Counted from the stretch's first letter, positions 36,064-44,955 are shown. The stretch: 64,000 bases of DNA from Pseudobdellovibrionaceae bacterium (GCA_018663505.1 JABJQG010000061.1:56195-120194); one strand, 5' to 3'. Notes: generated from the letters alone by a model not told the origin. Numbers and translations are program-made.

Positions 36064-36474
36064 TTATTCGTGATCCCAAGGGCAATGGTGATCTGACTCG
36101 CATTTATTACAATGGTGTTTGTTAAGTAAATGCCCACGAATCATTAGTAAGGAACCTATAACCACAAAAATGGGCTCAGCTTCGTGACCGATATATTCAT
36201 GAACTAAAAAAGTGCCAAGGATGACAAAGGCAAGTCCCACGGATACATAAATCAATGGTTTTTTTTGACCATGAATTTTTAAGGTAGAGTAAAGGGCAAA
36301 GGCAACGGCGGGTAAAGTAAAGAATAAGATAAGCTGATGCCATAAGCTTTCATTACCAACAAAAAAAACAGAAATAGCCGGAAAGGCAAACATAAGAATC
36401 GGAAGTAGTAAACAGTGTACAGCACAAACACTGGACAACAAAACACCCCAATTATCTAACTTTTTATACTTCAA
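36064..36474 (-). CDS. MerC-domain membrane protein with His/Cys-rich tail
   Basis: The 136 residues form four membrane segments. The first contains SSVCAVHCLLLPILM, the C-x2-H-C motif of MerC-type transporters. The C-terminus is a metal-ligand-rich tail (HHCNKCESDHHCPWDHE). MerC proteins transport or bind mercuric ion, but many chromosomal members lie outside mer operons and may handle other soft metals. There is no mer gene nearby. No clear ribosome site. It converges with the cytochrome gene. Confidence 0.75.
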   Translation of the reverse strand: MKYKKLDNWGVLLSSVCAVHCLLLPILMFAFPAISVFFVGNESLWHQLILFFTLPAVAFALYSTLKIHGQKKPLIYVSVGLAFVILGTFLVHEYIGHEAEPIFVVIGSLLMIRGHLLNKHHCNKCESDHHCPWDHE

Positions 36475-36546
36475 TTAAAATTCCTATTTTAGGTTGACTA
36501 AAAGACTCTTTAATCAAAATGCATTATGGCGTTAAAACGCATCCTG

Positions 36547-37242
36547 TCAAGATTGATTCTTGAGAAAAACACCCAGTTTTTGGATAACTTCCACAGGGAT
36601 TTCGTGTTGGCCTACGAAATCATATAAATCACCAATATGATTATGTTTTTTCATTAGAGCGTTTAGGTCTCTAGCGCCCTCTATGGAAAGTACAGGATCT
36701 TGAATTCCATGTGATTGAAAAAAAGATAGGGTCTCCGCCTTTTCCATTAAAGGCTCCCATTTGCTTTGGTTAACTAAGACTCCTGATAAAATAGCTAATC
36801 CAGATACTGAATCATCATTTTTAAGGGCAAGTTCTGTGGCAATCATGGCCCCTTGAGAGAAACCACCCACAATTATTTTATCGTATTTTTCTTGTAGGTT
36901 AAAATACAGCTCGTTGACCTTATTCATTGCTTCATCGAAACCACCAGGACGTTTTTTAGAGAAGTCTCTAAATGTTTTTTCTGCCATAGCTTTTTCATAG
37001 GCTGCCATATCTATTGGGAACCAGGCTCTACCCATCATAAATGGTGATAAAGGCACCTCTAAAATTCCGTTAGGGAAGTACCAACTCAGCTTATCCGCTC
37101 CGGGAGTGTGATGAGCTAAAGAAGCTAAATCCTTATTATCAGCTCCATAGCCATGGAGGATAATCACACAGGTGTTGTTTTCTGTGCCACCAATGTTGAT
37201 TGTATCTAGACCTGCAATTTTGCAGAGGTTTGCTTTTCGCAT
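36547..37242 (-). CDS. Phospholipase/carboxylesterase, alpha/beta hydrolase
   Basis: The 231 residues carry the catalytic nucleophile in GGFSQGAM, the Asp in HGIQDPVLS and the His in GQHEIP, with the oxyanion strand VIILHGYGAD. This is the carboxylesterase 2 (acyl-protein thioesterase-like) family. It has no signal peptide, so it is cytosolic. Substrate unknown. A divergent promoter region separates it from the hydroxylase gene at 37368. Confidence 0.87.
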   Translation of the reverse strand: MRKANLCKIAGLDTINIGGTENNTCVIILHGYGADNKDLASLAHHTPGADKLSWYFPNGILEVPLSPFMMGRAWFPIDMAAYEKAMAEKTFRDFSKKRPGGFDEAMNKVNELYFNLQEKYDKIIVGGFSQGAMIATELALKNDDSVSGLAILSGVLVNQSKWEPLMEKAETLSFFQSHGIQDPVLSIEGARDLNALMKKHNHIGDLYDFVGQHEIPVEVIQKLGVFLKNQS

Positions 37243-37367
37243 ATTAAATTCCTATAATATTTTATGTTACCAAATGTATCTGTTACCACTATGAAAGAGT
37301 TATTAATAACTCATTATGCTCGGTGAAGTAAAACATCTTTTTTATTAGTTCAAACAAGGGGAATAAT

Positions 37368-38207
37368 ATGGAATCTGTGATCTTAAAATACGAAGCTCAA
37401 ATTCGTTTAGCCGCTTTTATAGGTATTTTTGCAATTATGGCTATAACAGAGATTTTTAAGCCCTATAGGAAACTCACTCAAAGTAAATTGAAAAGGTGGA
37501 GAACTAATCTAACTTTGGTTGTTACAAACACGGTTTTGGCTAAATTTATATTACCGGTGACAGCAGTTTTTGTGGCTCAACAATGTCAGGCTAATGATAT
37601 TGGCATTTTAAATTATTTAAATATCGGGGGTAGCCTCAATATACTTTTAACAGTAATTGCTTTGGACTTTTTTATTTGGCTACAGCATGTTGTTGTGCAT
37701 GCAGTTCCCATGTTTTGGAGACTGCATCGCGTGCACCATACGGATTTAGATTATGATGTTACTACTGGAGCTAGATTCCATCCCATAGAAATTTTAATGT
37801 CTATGATGGTAAAAATTGGGGTGATTAGCTTTTTGGGTCCATCGGCTGAAGGGGTAATTTTATTTGAAGTGATTTTAAATGGATCAGCTATGTTTAACCA
37901 TTCTAATATTCAATTTCCTAAGTGGGTGGATAAGTGGTTGCGCTATATTTTAGTAACTCCAAATATGCATCGTATTCACCATTGTGTAGGGGAGAATGAA
38001 ACTAACTCTAACTTTGGTTTTTGTTTGGCTTGGTGGGACCTTATTTTTGATACACATATGTGGAATGCTAAACAGCCTGACGATAAATTTGTTATTGGAT
38101 TGGACACTATTAGGGATCCTAAGGACTGTGTTAACTATTGGGGACTTTTTAAAACCCCTTTTGTTGGCAAGGTTACGGCTTATAGTTTGAATCGTCGGAA
38201 GTTTTAA
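37368..38207 (+). CDS. Membrane fatty acid hydroxylase / sterol desaturase superfamily protein
   Basis: The 279-residue protein has four or more membrane segments and the three histidine clusters of the di-iron hydroxylases: WLQHVVVH, LHRVHHTD and NMHRIHHC, with a further MFNHSNI. It should use O2 to hydroxylate or desaturate a lipid. The ferredoxin gene immediately across the following repeat is convergent and could be an electron donor (inference only). GGGGAA precedes the ATG. Confidence 0.85.
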   Translation: MESVILKYEAQIRLAAFIGIFAIMAITEIFKPYRKLTQSKLKRWRTNLTLVVTNTVLAKFILPVTAVFVAQQCQANDIGILNYLNIGGSLNILLTVIALDFFIWLQHVVVHAVPMFWRLHRVHHTDLDYDVTTGARFHPIEILMSMMVKIGVISFLGPSAEGVILFEVILNGSAMFNHSNIQFPKWVDKWLRYILVTPNMHRIHHCVGENETNSNFGFCLAWWDLIFDTHMWNAKQPDDKFVIGLDTIRDPKDCVNYWGLFKTPFVGKVTAYSLNRRKF

Positions 38208-38253
38208 AATAAATGTTTGCATAGGTATATGAAGCTTAGTTTTGGAATTTATG

Positions 38254-38473
38254 GTGCAAAGTTGATGCCTTTCCATCCATGGGAGATCGGGCCTATGGCG
38301 GCCCGAGCCCACCAATTCCCCCACGTCGTGTGGGGGAATATATAAAATAAAACTATAGTGCCCTGAAGAAATTTAATTACCTATAGATTCTTCAACACGG
38401 TGTTGAAGAATTGCGGGTTTCAGGGGCGGCTAGCCCCTGATCTCCCATGGATGGAAAAATGCCAACTTTGCAC
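38254..38473. repeat. Composite palindromic element, copy 1
   Basis: The core 38270-38457 is bounded by TTTCCATCCATGGGAGATC and its exact complement. Inside each end lies a short GC hairpin (38288-38305; 38421-38439) and then a longer hairpin (38315-38339; 38387-38411), with an AT-rich centre. An outer pair GTGCAAAGTTG/CAACTTTGCAC (38254-38264 with 38463-38473) adds another stem. It lies between the convergent hydroxylase and ferredoxin genes. The same architecture recurs at 45.0-45.3 and 58.4-58.6 kb. Confidence 0.9.
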
Positions 38474-38510
38474 TAAAAGCCCCAAAGACTTTACTCAATC
38501 ATATTCTTAT

Positions 38511-38837
38511 TTACTCTTCTTCGAAAATTAATTTTACAACTTGGCTGATTGGATGGGCTTGGCAGGTTAGGGTTTCGTGGTTAGCCAGGTTATCATCTCC
38601 TAAAATGCCTTCAGATTCTTGGTATACCTGTCCTTCTTCAACTTTTGCTGTACATGCCATGCAGGAACCAGCCATACAAGAATAGGGGGGTGTGTGGCCT
38701 GCTTTTACTAGTGCATCTAAAATGGTATCACCTTGATCGCATTTTACCTCAACAGTTTCTCCCTCAATTGTAGCAATGATTTTAATATCTGCTTGAACTT
38801 TATCACTGTGATCTCCAATTAAAACTTTATCTGACAT
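38511..38837 (-). CDS. 2Fe-2S ferredoxin (plant/chloroplast type)
   Basis: The 108-residue protein has the cluster ligands CMAGSCMAC and a fourth Cys in LTCQAHP (C-x4-C-x2-C ... C). It begins with a short N-terminal extension of about 20 residues before the beta-grasp fold. Acidic C-terminus. An electron carrier, partner unknown. The ribosome site AGGG is adequate. Single gene, convergent with the hydroxylase. Confidence 0.9.
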   Translation of the reverse strand: MSDKVLIGDHSDKVQADIKIIATIEGETVEVKCDQGDTILDALVKAGHTPPYSCMAGSCMACTAKVEEGQVYQESEGILGDDNLANHETLTCQAHPISQVVKLIFEEE

Positions 38838-39103
38838 GATTTACCCTTTGCTGTGTTATTGAGAATGTTTTCAGTTGAAGTCATAGTATATCTTATTCAT
38901 GGGGCTTTGAAAATGGAATTTATAGTTAGGGACTTATGTTTAGATCTTATTGAAGTCTTACCTGAGAAGGGTTTTGGGAGACAAGGAATGAAGTGGGATG
39001 AATGTCTAAATGAAAATAAACTGAAAGTAGCTTTTTGAAAATTGGGTTGTATAAGTATTGAACCCAATAAAAAGAAAGGAGTTAAGAGCTGAGGAAAAGA
39101 AAG

Positions 39104-39961
39104 CTAAATATATAACTCAATTTCTGCAATAAACTCTGCAGGGCCAATTAAATAAGGTTGGTTTCCAATAATTTCCACAAAGAGGTCCCCACCTGGTACT
39201 TGCACCTTGAAGGATGCTTTTTTTTGATTCAGTTTTTGAAATACGTAATAGGCTGACGCAACAGCTCCGGTTCCACATGCTAAAGTAAAATCAAAGACTC
39301 CACGCTCAAAAGAAGCACTTTGTATGACCACCTCTTTTTTGGAATCTCCTGAATTTGTGGATATGTATGTGACGTTTGTGGATTTGTCGCCAAAAACATC
39401 TGATTTTTGGATATTTCTTGAGAGTTCTTTTAAGCTATCATCCAGTTTAAAATGTTCTAGCTCAATAACTGTGTGTGGGACGCCAGAGTCAATATAGCTA
39501 TACTCAATATGATTGTTTTGAATTTCTAAAGATTGATCGAGTTTACAAATATCAATAGGGGGCATTTTAATTTTAATAAGATCATCTTCTTCTTCATAAG
39601 CCTCAATGGGGCCAGCCAAGGATTGGAACTTCAGCCTATCTTTTTTAACTATTTTATTTTTAAAAGCATACTTGGCCACGCATCTGGCTGCATTGCCACA
39701 CATTTCAGCTTTTGACCCATCTGAATTAAAAAAATCCCACTGGAAGTCAAATTTGTTTTGAGAACAGTGATCTATGAATATAAATCCATCAGCACCAGCG
39801 GAAAGTTTTCTGTGACAGAGCTTTTTGACAATAGAAGATCTGTCAGCTTCGTTAAAAGCCTCAAGAAAGCTGGTGGAAGCAAATTTAGAAAGGGAGTTAA
39901 ATATGAGAAAGTCATTTCCAGCTCCTTGCATTTTTGTAATTTTAAAGGGGCTGCGTTTCAT
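39104..39961 (-). CDS. dapF: Diaminopimelate epimerase
   Basis: DapF interconverts LL- and meso-diaminopimelate for lysine and peptidoglycan synthesis. The 285 residues show KMQGAGNDF, the first catalytic Cys in EMCGNAARC, the second in LACGTGAVAS, and FERGVFDFT between. Length is normal. It lies 83 bases downstream of lexA on the same strand and could be co-transcribed with it. Confidence 0.95.
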   Translation of the reverse strand: MKRSPFKITKMQGAGNDFLIFNSLSKFASTSFLEAFNEADRSSIVKKLCHRKLSAGADGFIFIDHCSQNKFDFQWDFFNSDGSKAEMCGNAARCVAKYAFKNKIVKKDRLKFQSLAGPIEAYEEEDDLIKIKMPPIDICKLDQSLEIQNNHIEYSYIDSGVPHTVIELEHFKLDDSLKELSRNIQKSDVFGDKSTNVTYISTNSGDSKKEVVIQSASFERGVFDFTLACGTGAVASAYYVFQKLNQKKASFKVQVPGGDLFVEIIGNQPYLIGPAEFIAEIELYI

Positions 39962-40044
39962 AAAAAGTGAGTACCTATATTTTGAATTTATTCAAATTGA
40001 TATTTTTCTTGAAGTTGAGTTTAGTTAACAAAGAAAGTGTAAGT

Positions 40045-40830
40045 TTAAAACTTTCTGATTAAACCTACAACAATTCCTTCAATTTTAACCTGGTCAGCAG
40101 CAAACCACATTGTGGACATGGAAGAGTTAGAGGGTCTAAGTTCTACCTGAGGAACGTTCTCCATGGAAAACTCAAAGTTGCTCTCATCATCCATAATGCT
40201 GGGTATAGATTCTCTTTGGGACTTATCAAAATAAAACCTTTTTACTGTGGCCTCGTTTTCAATAAGTGCCACTACGATTTCCCCATTATGAGCGTGGCTT
40301 TGTTTTTGTACTAAAATAGTATCTCCATCATGAATGCCATCATCAATCATTGAATCGCCCTTTACAGTGAGAGCAAAACTATTGTTAGGTGCGGGAACTA
40401 GGCTAGCTGGAACATCTACATAAGAATCATGAAGAGAGGCTTCAATTGGCTTTCCGGCAGCAACTTTACCTAAAAGAGGTAGGGAAAGAGACTCCGCCAG
40501 AGGAGGAACCCGTACAGGAGAGGTCTCTTTCGCTACATTTTGGTTGGGTGCAAAACCGTCCTGGTTTTTTCTTAAAATTTTTAAAACGGAATTTGAGGTT
40601 TTTAGAATACTGAGGGCGCGTTTTTGATTACCTCCAGGCATATGTATGTATTCTTTTTTTTGGAGTTGTTTTAAATATCTTTGTACAGAGTTGAAGGAAG
40701 CAAAGTTAAAGTGATCCTTAATCTCCAGAAAAGTTGGAGCAAGGCCCTTGCCCTCCACGTACTCTTCGATGAATTCTAGAACAATTTTCTCTTTGGGCGT
40801 CAGTGATAAGATATTTTCTTGTGTTTCCAT
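40045..40830 (-). CDS. lexA: LexA repressor, S24 self-cleaving protease
   Basis: LexA represses SOS genes and cleaves itself when RecA is activated. The protein has an N-terminal winged helix (LTPKEKIVLEFIEEYVEGKG and APTFLEIKDHFNF). An unusually long linker of about 45 residues follows, then the S24 domain with the Ala-Gly cleavage site in GKVAAGKPIEA, catalytic Ser in KGDSMIDDGI and Lys in ATVKRFYF. At about 262 residues it is longer than most LexA proteins (about 200), because of the linker and an insertion near SQRESIPSIMDDE. The ATG at 40830 is chosen: the upstream Met at 40866 would translate through the operator-like palindrome. Confidence 0.9.
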   Translation of the reverse strand: METQENILSLTPKEKIVLEFIEEYVEGKGLAPTFLEIKDHFNFASFNSVQRYLKQLQKKEYIHMPGGNQKRALSILKTSNSVLKILRKNQDGFAPNQNVAKETSPVRVPPLAESLSLPLLGKVAAGKPIEASLHDSYVDVPASLVPAPNNSFALTVKGDSMIDDGIHDGDTILVQKQSHAHNGEIVVALIENEATVKRFYFDKSQRESIPSIMDDESNFEFSMENVPQVELRPSNSSMSTMWFAADQVKIEGIVVGLIRKF

Positions 40831-40848
40831 AGGACCCAAATTATCCAG

Positions 40849-40875
40849 CTCACACGTGTAAGTCAAGTGTAAGTT
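40849..40875 (-). promoter_or_regulatory. Operator-like palindrome and repeat before lexA
   Basis: On the minus strand ACTTACAC occurs twice with a 3-base gap, the second copy forming the palindrome CTTACACGTGTGAG (40862-40849, 12 of 14 symmetric). It sits 19 bases before the preferred lexA start, where LexA autoregulation sites usually lie. It is not the enterobacterial CTG-N10-CAG box and only partly resembles the TTAC-N3-GTAA box reported for Bdellovibrio. Confidence 0.5.
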
Positions 40876-41018
40876 TTTCTAATTTAGTCCAGTTTTTACA
40901 ATACTTAGACTAAAATTCAGTGGCCAATAAAAGAAAGCATTCCAAATCGCCCCTAATTTGCACTAGCCCAATCCCTAAAAACATAAGTCCAAAAGCAAGA
41001 CCAGAACAGCTCTCAAGC

Positions 41019-41064
41019 AAAAACGCACATAGTCGCAAGGAGGTACGCCGATACTTTTTGCGAC
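41019..41064 (+). repeat. REP-like palindromic unit, left copy
   Basis: The 46-base unit contains a self-pairing GTCGCAA...TTGCGAC stem around an internal GGTACGCCGATACT region. It is repeated in inverted orientation at 41277-41322 with one mismatch (A or G in the AAGG-AGG run). Hairpin units arranged as inverted pairs in intergenic DNA are typical of REP/BIME sequences. Confidence 0.8.
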
Positions 41065-41276
41065 CGCATGCGTTTAAGGATTTTTTAGCCCTAAATATTT
41101 ATGGGAGTTTATTAGCTCGTGTTCTAAAGATTAAGCTGGAGGTGAGTAACACTGCTTAAGCATGACAATCAAATGCAGAAATGGAGTGAGTGCTGTTAGG
41201 CATTCAAATGTCATAGCAATAAGTTTGTGAGGATATTTTGTTACTGGACCTTGCAAGCAGAGAAATAATACGGCTA

Positions 41277-41322
41277 GTCGCAAAAAGTATCGGCGTACCC
41301 CCTTGCGACTATGTGCGTTTTT
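41277..41322 (-). repeat. REP-like palindromic unit, right (inverted) copy
   Basis: Inverse complement of 41019-41064 at 45 of 46 positions. The pair encloses 212 bases without a supported gene, between lexA and the ABC importer operon. A reading frame at 40920-41159 runs through the left unit and is probably not a gene. No REP-associated transposase (RAYT) gene is in this window. Confidence 0.8.
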
Positions 41323-41460
41323 TATTTTTGGAGTTAGTTTTGTTTTGTGGACTAAATTTAGTTCGAAAACTTTGGGTATAGGTGCGTAATAGCACTATCT
41401 TCTGCATTTTAAATTCCTTATAGTATTTAAGTGTTTTTATAGCTTTATTATCCTAGGGGG

Positions 41461-43062
41461 ATGAAAATGATTAAAAAAATTTCTGTACTATGTTTAGGTC
41501 TACTACTAGCCTTAGGTTGTACTTCAACGAAAAAAGATAAAACATTCGTATATTGCTCAGAAGGCAGTCCTAGTATTTTTAACCCACAGTTGGCCACAGA
41601 CGGGCCAACCTTTAATGCCTCTTCAAGACAAATTTATAATCGCCTTGTGGAATTTGAGGCTGGCGGCACCAAAGTTCTACCTTCATTAGCTAAAAGTTGG
41701 GAAGTATCTAAGGATGGTTTGGAATTTACATTTCATTTAGAAAAAAATGTAAATTATCACACCACAAAATATTTTACGCCCACAAGAACTTTTAATGCTG
41801 ATGATGTGTTGTTCAGCTTCAACAGACAAAGATTAAAAGACCATGATTTCTACATGGTTAACGGTGGAAACTACCAATACTTTCAAGCCATGGAAATGGG
41901 AAAAATAATTAAAGATATTAAAAAGGTAGATGACTACACGGTTCAATTTTTACTTACTCGCCGGGAAGCTCCATTCTTAGCTAACCTAGCTATGGATTTT
42001 GCCAGCGTATTATCAAAAGAGTATGCTGATAATTTGACCAAAATAAAAACTAAAGAAAAAATGGATTTAGAACCTGTGGGCACAGGTCCTTTTGTTTTTA
42101 AAAGGTATGTGAAGGATTCTACTATTCGCTACGTATCTCATAAAAAATACTTTAAAGGTGAAGCTAAAATTAAAAAATTAGTGTTCTCCATAAATACTGA
42201 TCCAAGTGTTCGTTATCAGAAGCTAAAAACTGGAGAGTGTCATCTTATGACCGAGCCTTCACCCATTGATATAGAAAACATGAAGTCTGCTAAAAATGTA
42301 CGTTTGATGAAACGAGCAGGCCTCAATGTGGGTTATTTGGCAATGAACGTAGATAAAAAGCCATTTGATAATGCTTTAGTACGACAAGCAATGAACCATG
42401 CTTTAAACAAGTCTTCTTATATTAAAGCCATTTATTTAGGAAATGCTAGTGTTGCAAAAAACCCAATTCCCCCTTCTATGTGGTCTTATAATAACAAAGT
42501 TAATGATTACGATTATGATCTAGAAAAAGCTAAAAACCTGTTGGTTAAAGCCGGTTATAAAGATGGCTTTAAAACTCAGCTTTGGACCTTACCGGTGTCT
42601 AGGCCGTATAATCCTAATGGAAAAAAAATGGGGGAGCTGATTCAAGCAGATCTAGCTAAGATTGGTGTGAAAGTAGAATTAGTAACTTATGATTGGCCAA
42701 CATACCTAGAGAAATCTCGTCGTGGCGAACACCAAATGATTCAATTGGGCTGGACTGGGGATAATGGAGATCCTGATAACTTTTTAAATGTACTGTTAGG
42801 TTGCTCTGGTGTTACAGCGGGATCAAATGTTTCTCGTTGGTGTAATAAAAGTTTTGCAAGCTTAATTATGAAAGCAAAAACTATGACCGATATCAAACAA
42901 CGTACGAGTTTTTATGAGCAAGCTCAGGTGATTTTCAAAAAAGAAGCTCCTTGGGTGACATTGGCCCATGCTTCTGTTTTTAAAGCTATGGCAGAAAATG
43001 TGGTTGGATATAAAATTAGTCCTTTTGGGACAGATTCCTTTTATGAGGTAGATTTAAAATAA
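41461..43062 (+). CDS. ABC importer substrate-binding lipoprotein (family 5, peptide type)
   Basis: The 533-residue lipoprotein begins ISVLCLGLLLALGC with lipidated Cys. The mature protein is a cluster C binding protein: YNRLVEFEAG, LAKSWEVSKDGLEFTFHL, and the family signature in LVRQAMNHALNK. It should capture oligopeptides, dipeptides or a related solute in the periplasm. GGGGG precedes the ATG. The permease genes follow after 3 bases. Confidence 0.93.
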   Translation: MKMIKKISVLCLGLLLALGCTSTKKDKTFVYCSEGSPSIFNPQLATDGPTFNASSRQIYNRLVEFEAGGTKVLPSLAKSWEVSKDGLEFTFHLEKNVNYHTTKYFTPTRTFNADDVLFSFNRQRLKDHDFYMVNGGNYQYFQAMEMGKIIKDIKKVDDYTVQFLLTRREAPFLANLAMDFASVLSKEYADNLTKIKTKEKMDLEPVGTGPFVFKRYVKDSTIRYVSHKKYFKGEAKIKKLVFSINTDPSVRYQKLKTGECHLMTEPSPIDIENMKSAKNVRLMKRAGLNVGYLAMNVDKKPFDNALVRQAMNHALNKSSYIKAIYLGNASVAKNPIPPSMWSYNNKVNDYDYDLEKAKNLLVKAGYKDGFKTQLWTLPVSRPYNPNGKKMGELIQADLAKIGVKVELVTYDWPTYLEKSRRGEHQMIQLGWTGDNGDPDNFLNVLLGCSGVTAGSNVSRWCNKSFASLIMKAKTMTDIKQRTSFYEQAQVIFKKEAPWVTLAHASVFKAMAENVVGYKISPFGTDSFYEVDLK

Positions 43063-43065
43063 TTT

Positions 43066-44079
43066 ATGTTTAAAATCATTATTCAGAGACTTCTTGTTTC
43101 ATTACCTACTTTGCTAGGAGTCTCAATTTTATCTTTTGTGTTAATTCGTTGGATACCTGGGGACCCGGTTCTTTTAATGTTAGGCGAGCGAGGAGCTGAT
43201 CCTGCAGTCTATGCAGAGATGCGGGCAAACCTTGGTTTAGATAAAAATATTGTGATTCAGTATTTTACTTACATTGGTAATGCACTCACTGGTGATTTAG
43301 GAACTTCAATTATTTCTAAAAAGTCTGTTCTCGCAGAGTTTACCGCCAGGTTCCCAGCCACCTTTGAACTGGGTTTTATGGGAATTATGATTGCCGTAAT
43401 AGTTGGTGTACCGCTTGGTATATTTGCAGCTTTAAAAAGAAAATCATTTTTGGATTACACTTTAATGGGGAGTGCTCTTGTTGGTTACTCCATGCCTATT
43501 TTTTGGTGGGGATTAATTTTAATATTAGTATTTTCTGTAAACCTAGGTTGGACACCGGTTTCAGGTCGCATAGGTGCACTATTTGATGTGGAGCCCGTTA
43601 CTGGTTTTTTACTTTTTGATTCCTTACTTTCAGAAGATGGTATCTATGCCTTTTGGGACGCTTTAAAACATTTAATTTTACCTTCCATTGCTTTAGGCAC
43701 TGTACCCCTTGCGGCCATTGCCCGCATGACAAGATCTAGTTTATTAGAGGTCCTTAAGGAAGATTATATCCGAACAGCTAAAGCCAAAGGTCTTAAACAA
43801 AAAACAGTGGTTGTTAAACATGCTTTAAGAAATGCATTGGTGCCAATTATAACCATTATTGGTTTAATGTTTGGTTCTATTTTAACAGGTGCAATTCTCA
43901 CAGAAACTATTTTTTCATGGCCTGGTATTGGCAAATGGATTGTACAAAGTGTTACGGCAAGAGATTACCCAGTAATTCAAGGGGGAGTGTTGTTGATTGC
44001 CTTAATTATAATATTAGTAAACCTCACGGTGGACTTATTATATTTATGGGCAAATCCAATGTTAAGAGAGAGTAAATAA
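43066..44079 (+). CDS. ABC importer permease, DppB/OppB type
   Basis: This 337-residue inner-membrane protein starts with the conserved IIQRLLVSLPTLLGVSILSF and IPGDP. It has six membrane segments and ends with the EAA-loop LKEDYIRTAKAKGLKQKTVV that docks the ATPase. It is three bases downstream of the binding-protein gene, so operonic. Confidence 0.94.
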   Translation: MFKIIIQRLLVSLPTLLGVSILSFVLIRWIPGDPVLLMLGERGADPAVYAEMRANLGLDKNIVIQYFTYIGNALTGDLGTSIISKKSVLAEFTARFPATFELGFMGIMIAVIVGVPLGIFAALKRKSFLDYTLMGSALVGYSMPIFWWGLILILVFSVNLGWTPVSGRIGALFDVEPVTGFLLFDSLLSEDGIYAFWDALKHLILPSIALGTVPLAAIARMTRSSLLEVLKEDYIRTAKAKGLKQKTVVVKHALRNALVPIITIIGLMFGSILTGAILTETIFSWPGIGKWIVQSVTARDYPVIQGGVLLIALIIILVNLTVDLLYLWANPMLRESK

Positions 44080-44100
44080 TATGTTTAGGAATATGAAACT

Positions 44101-44955
44101 GTGAAGAAAAGATCTTTTTGGCAACAATTTAGTAAAAACAAAGGGGCGGTTGCTGGTCTTGTATTGCTGGTTGTTTTTGTATCCATATCCTTATTAGCGC
44201 CATTGATTTCTCCTTATGATTCGGACCAAGTGTTCGATGGCCAGTTACGTTTGGCTCCTGTGTGGAGTGTTGCTGGTACATCAGAGTTTCTACTAGGGAC
44301 TGATGATATTGGTAGAGATGTGTTATCGCGGTTAATTTATGGGGCTCGAATTTCTTTGGGTGTTGGTTTTTTAGTTGTGATTTTATCACTGATCACGGGT
44401 GGTATTTTTGGAGTATTAGCGGGCTTTTACGGAGGCTGGGTAGATATTATTATTATGAGGGCCGTGGATGTAATCATGTCTTTACCGAGTATTTTACTAG
44501 CTATTGTGGTGGTGGCGATTTTAGGTCCTAATTTAATCAATGGGATCATTGCTGTAAGTATAGTGGCATTACCTGGATTTATTCGTATCATTCGAGCAGC
44601 TGTAATGACTGAAAAAAGTAAACTTTATATGGAAGCTTCAAGATCATTTGGGGCTAGTCACTTTACTCAAATTTTTAAACATATTATTCCAAATTGTATG
44701 GCACCAATTATTGTCCAATCCACATTGGGATTCAGTGATGGTATTTTAAATGTGGCCGCATTAGGTTTTTTAGGATTAGGAGCCCAGGCCCCCTTACCAG
44801 AGTGGGGAGTTATGTTAGCAGACGCCAGACATTATATTGAACTGTCCCCCTGGATGGTGACTTTACCTGGTGTATGTATACTCATTGTTGTTTTGAGTTT
44901 TAATATCTTGGGTGATGGTTTTCGTGATGCTTTTGACCCTAAAGTGGATGATTGA
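44101..44955 (+). CDS. ABC importer permease, DppC/OppC type
   Basis: The 284-residue protein has the family N-terminus FWQQFSKNKGAVAGLVLL, LLGTDDIGRDVLSRLIYGAR, and the EAA loop MEASRSFGASHFTQIFKHI. A GTG start at 44101 has AGGAA upstream. It completes the membrane pore. No DppD/DppF ATPase gene follows; the operon stops here and the composite repeat begins about 70 bases on. The ATPases must be encoded elsewhere. Confidence 0.94.
   Translation: MKKRSFWQQFSKNKGAVAGLVLLVVFVSISLLAPLISPYDSDQVFDGQLRLAPVWSVAGTSEFLLGTDDIGRDVLSRLIYGARISLGVGFLVVILSLITGGIFGVLAGFYGGWVDIIIMRAVDVIMSLPSILLAIVVVAILGPNLINGIIAVSIVALPGFIRIIRAAVMTEKSKLYMEASRSFGASHFTQIFKHIIPNCMAPIIVQSTLGFSDGILNVAALGFLGLGAQAPLPEWGVMLADARHYIELSPWMVTLPGVCILIVVLSFNILGDGFRDAFDPKVDD

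Noticed and set aside
38254..38473. Composite element considered as a CRISPR array or attC-type site
   Set aside because: There are no regularly spaced direct repeats with spacers, and no integron R and L boxes; the organisation is nested inverted repeats.
38853..39038. 61-codon plus-strand frame upstream of the ferredoxin gene
   Set aside because: No ribosome site, no recognisable protein, and it occupies the promoter region of the minus-strand ferredoxin gene.
40920..41159. Plus-strand frame of 79 codons near lexA
   Set aside because: It runs through the REP-like hairpin, begins at GTG without a ribosome site, and its composition reflects the repeat.
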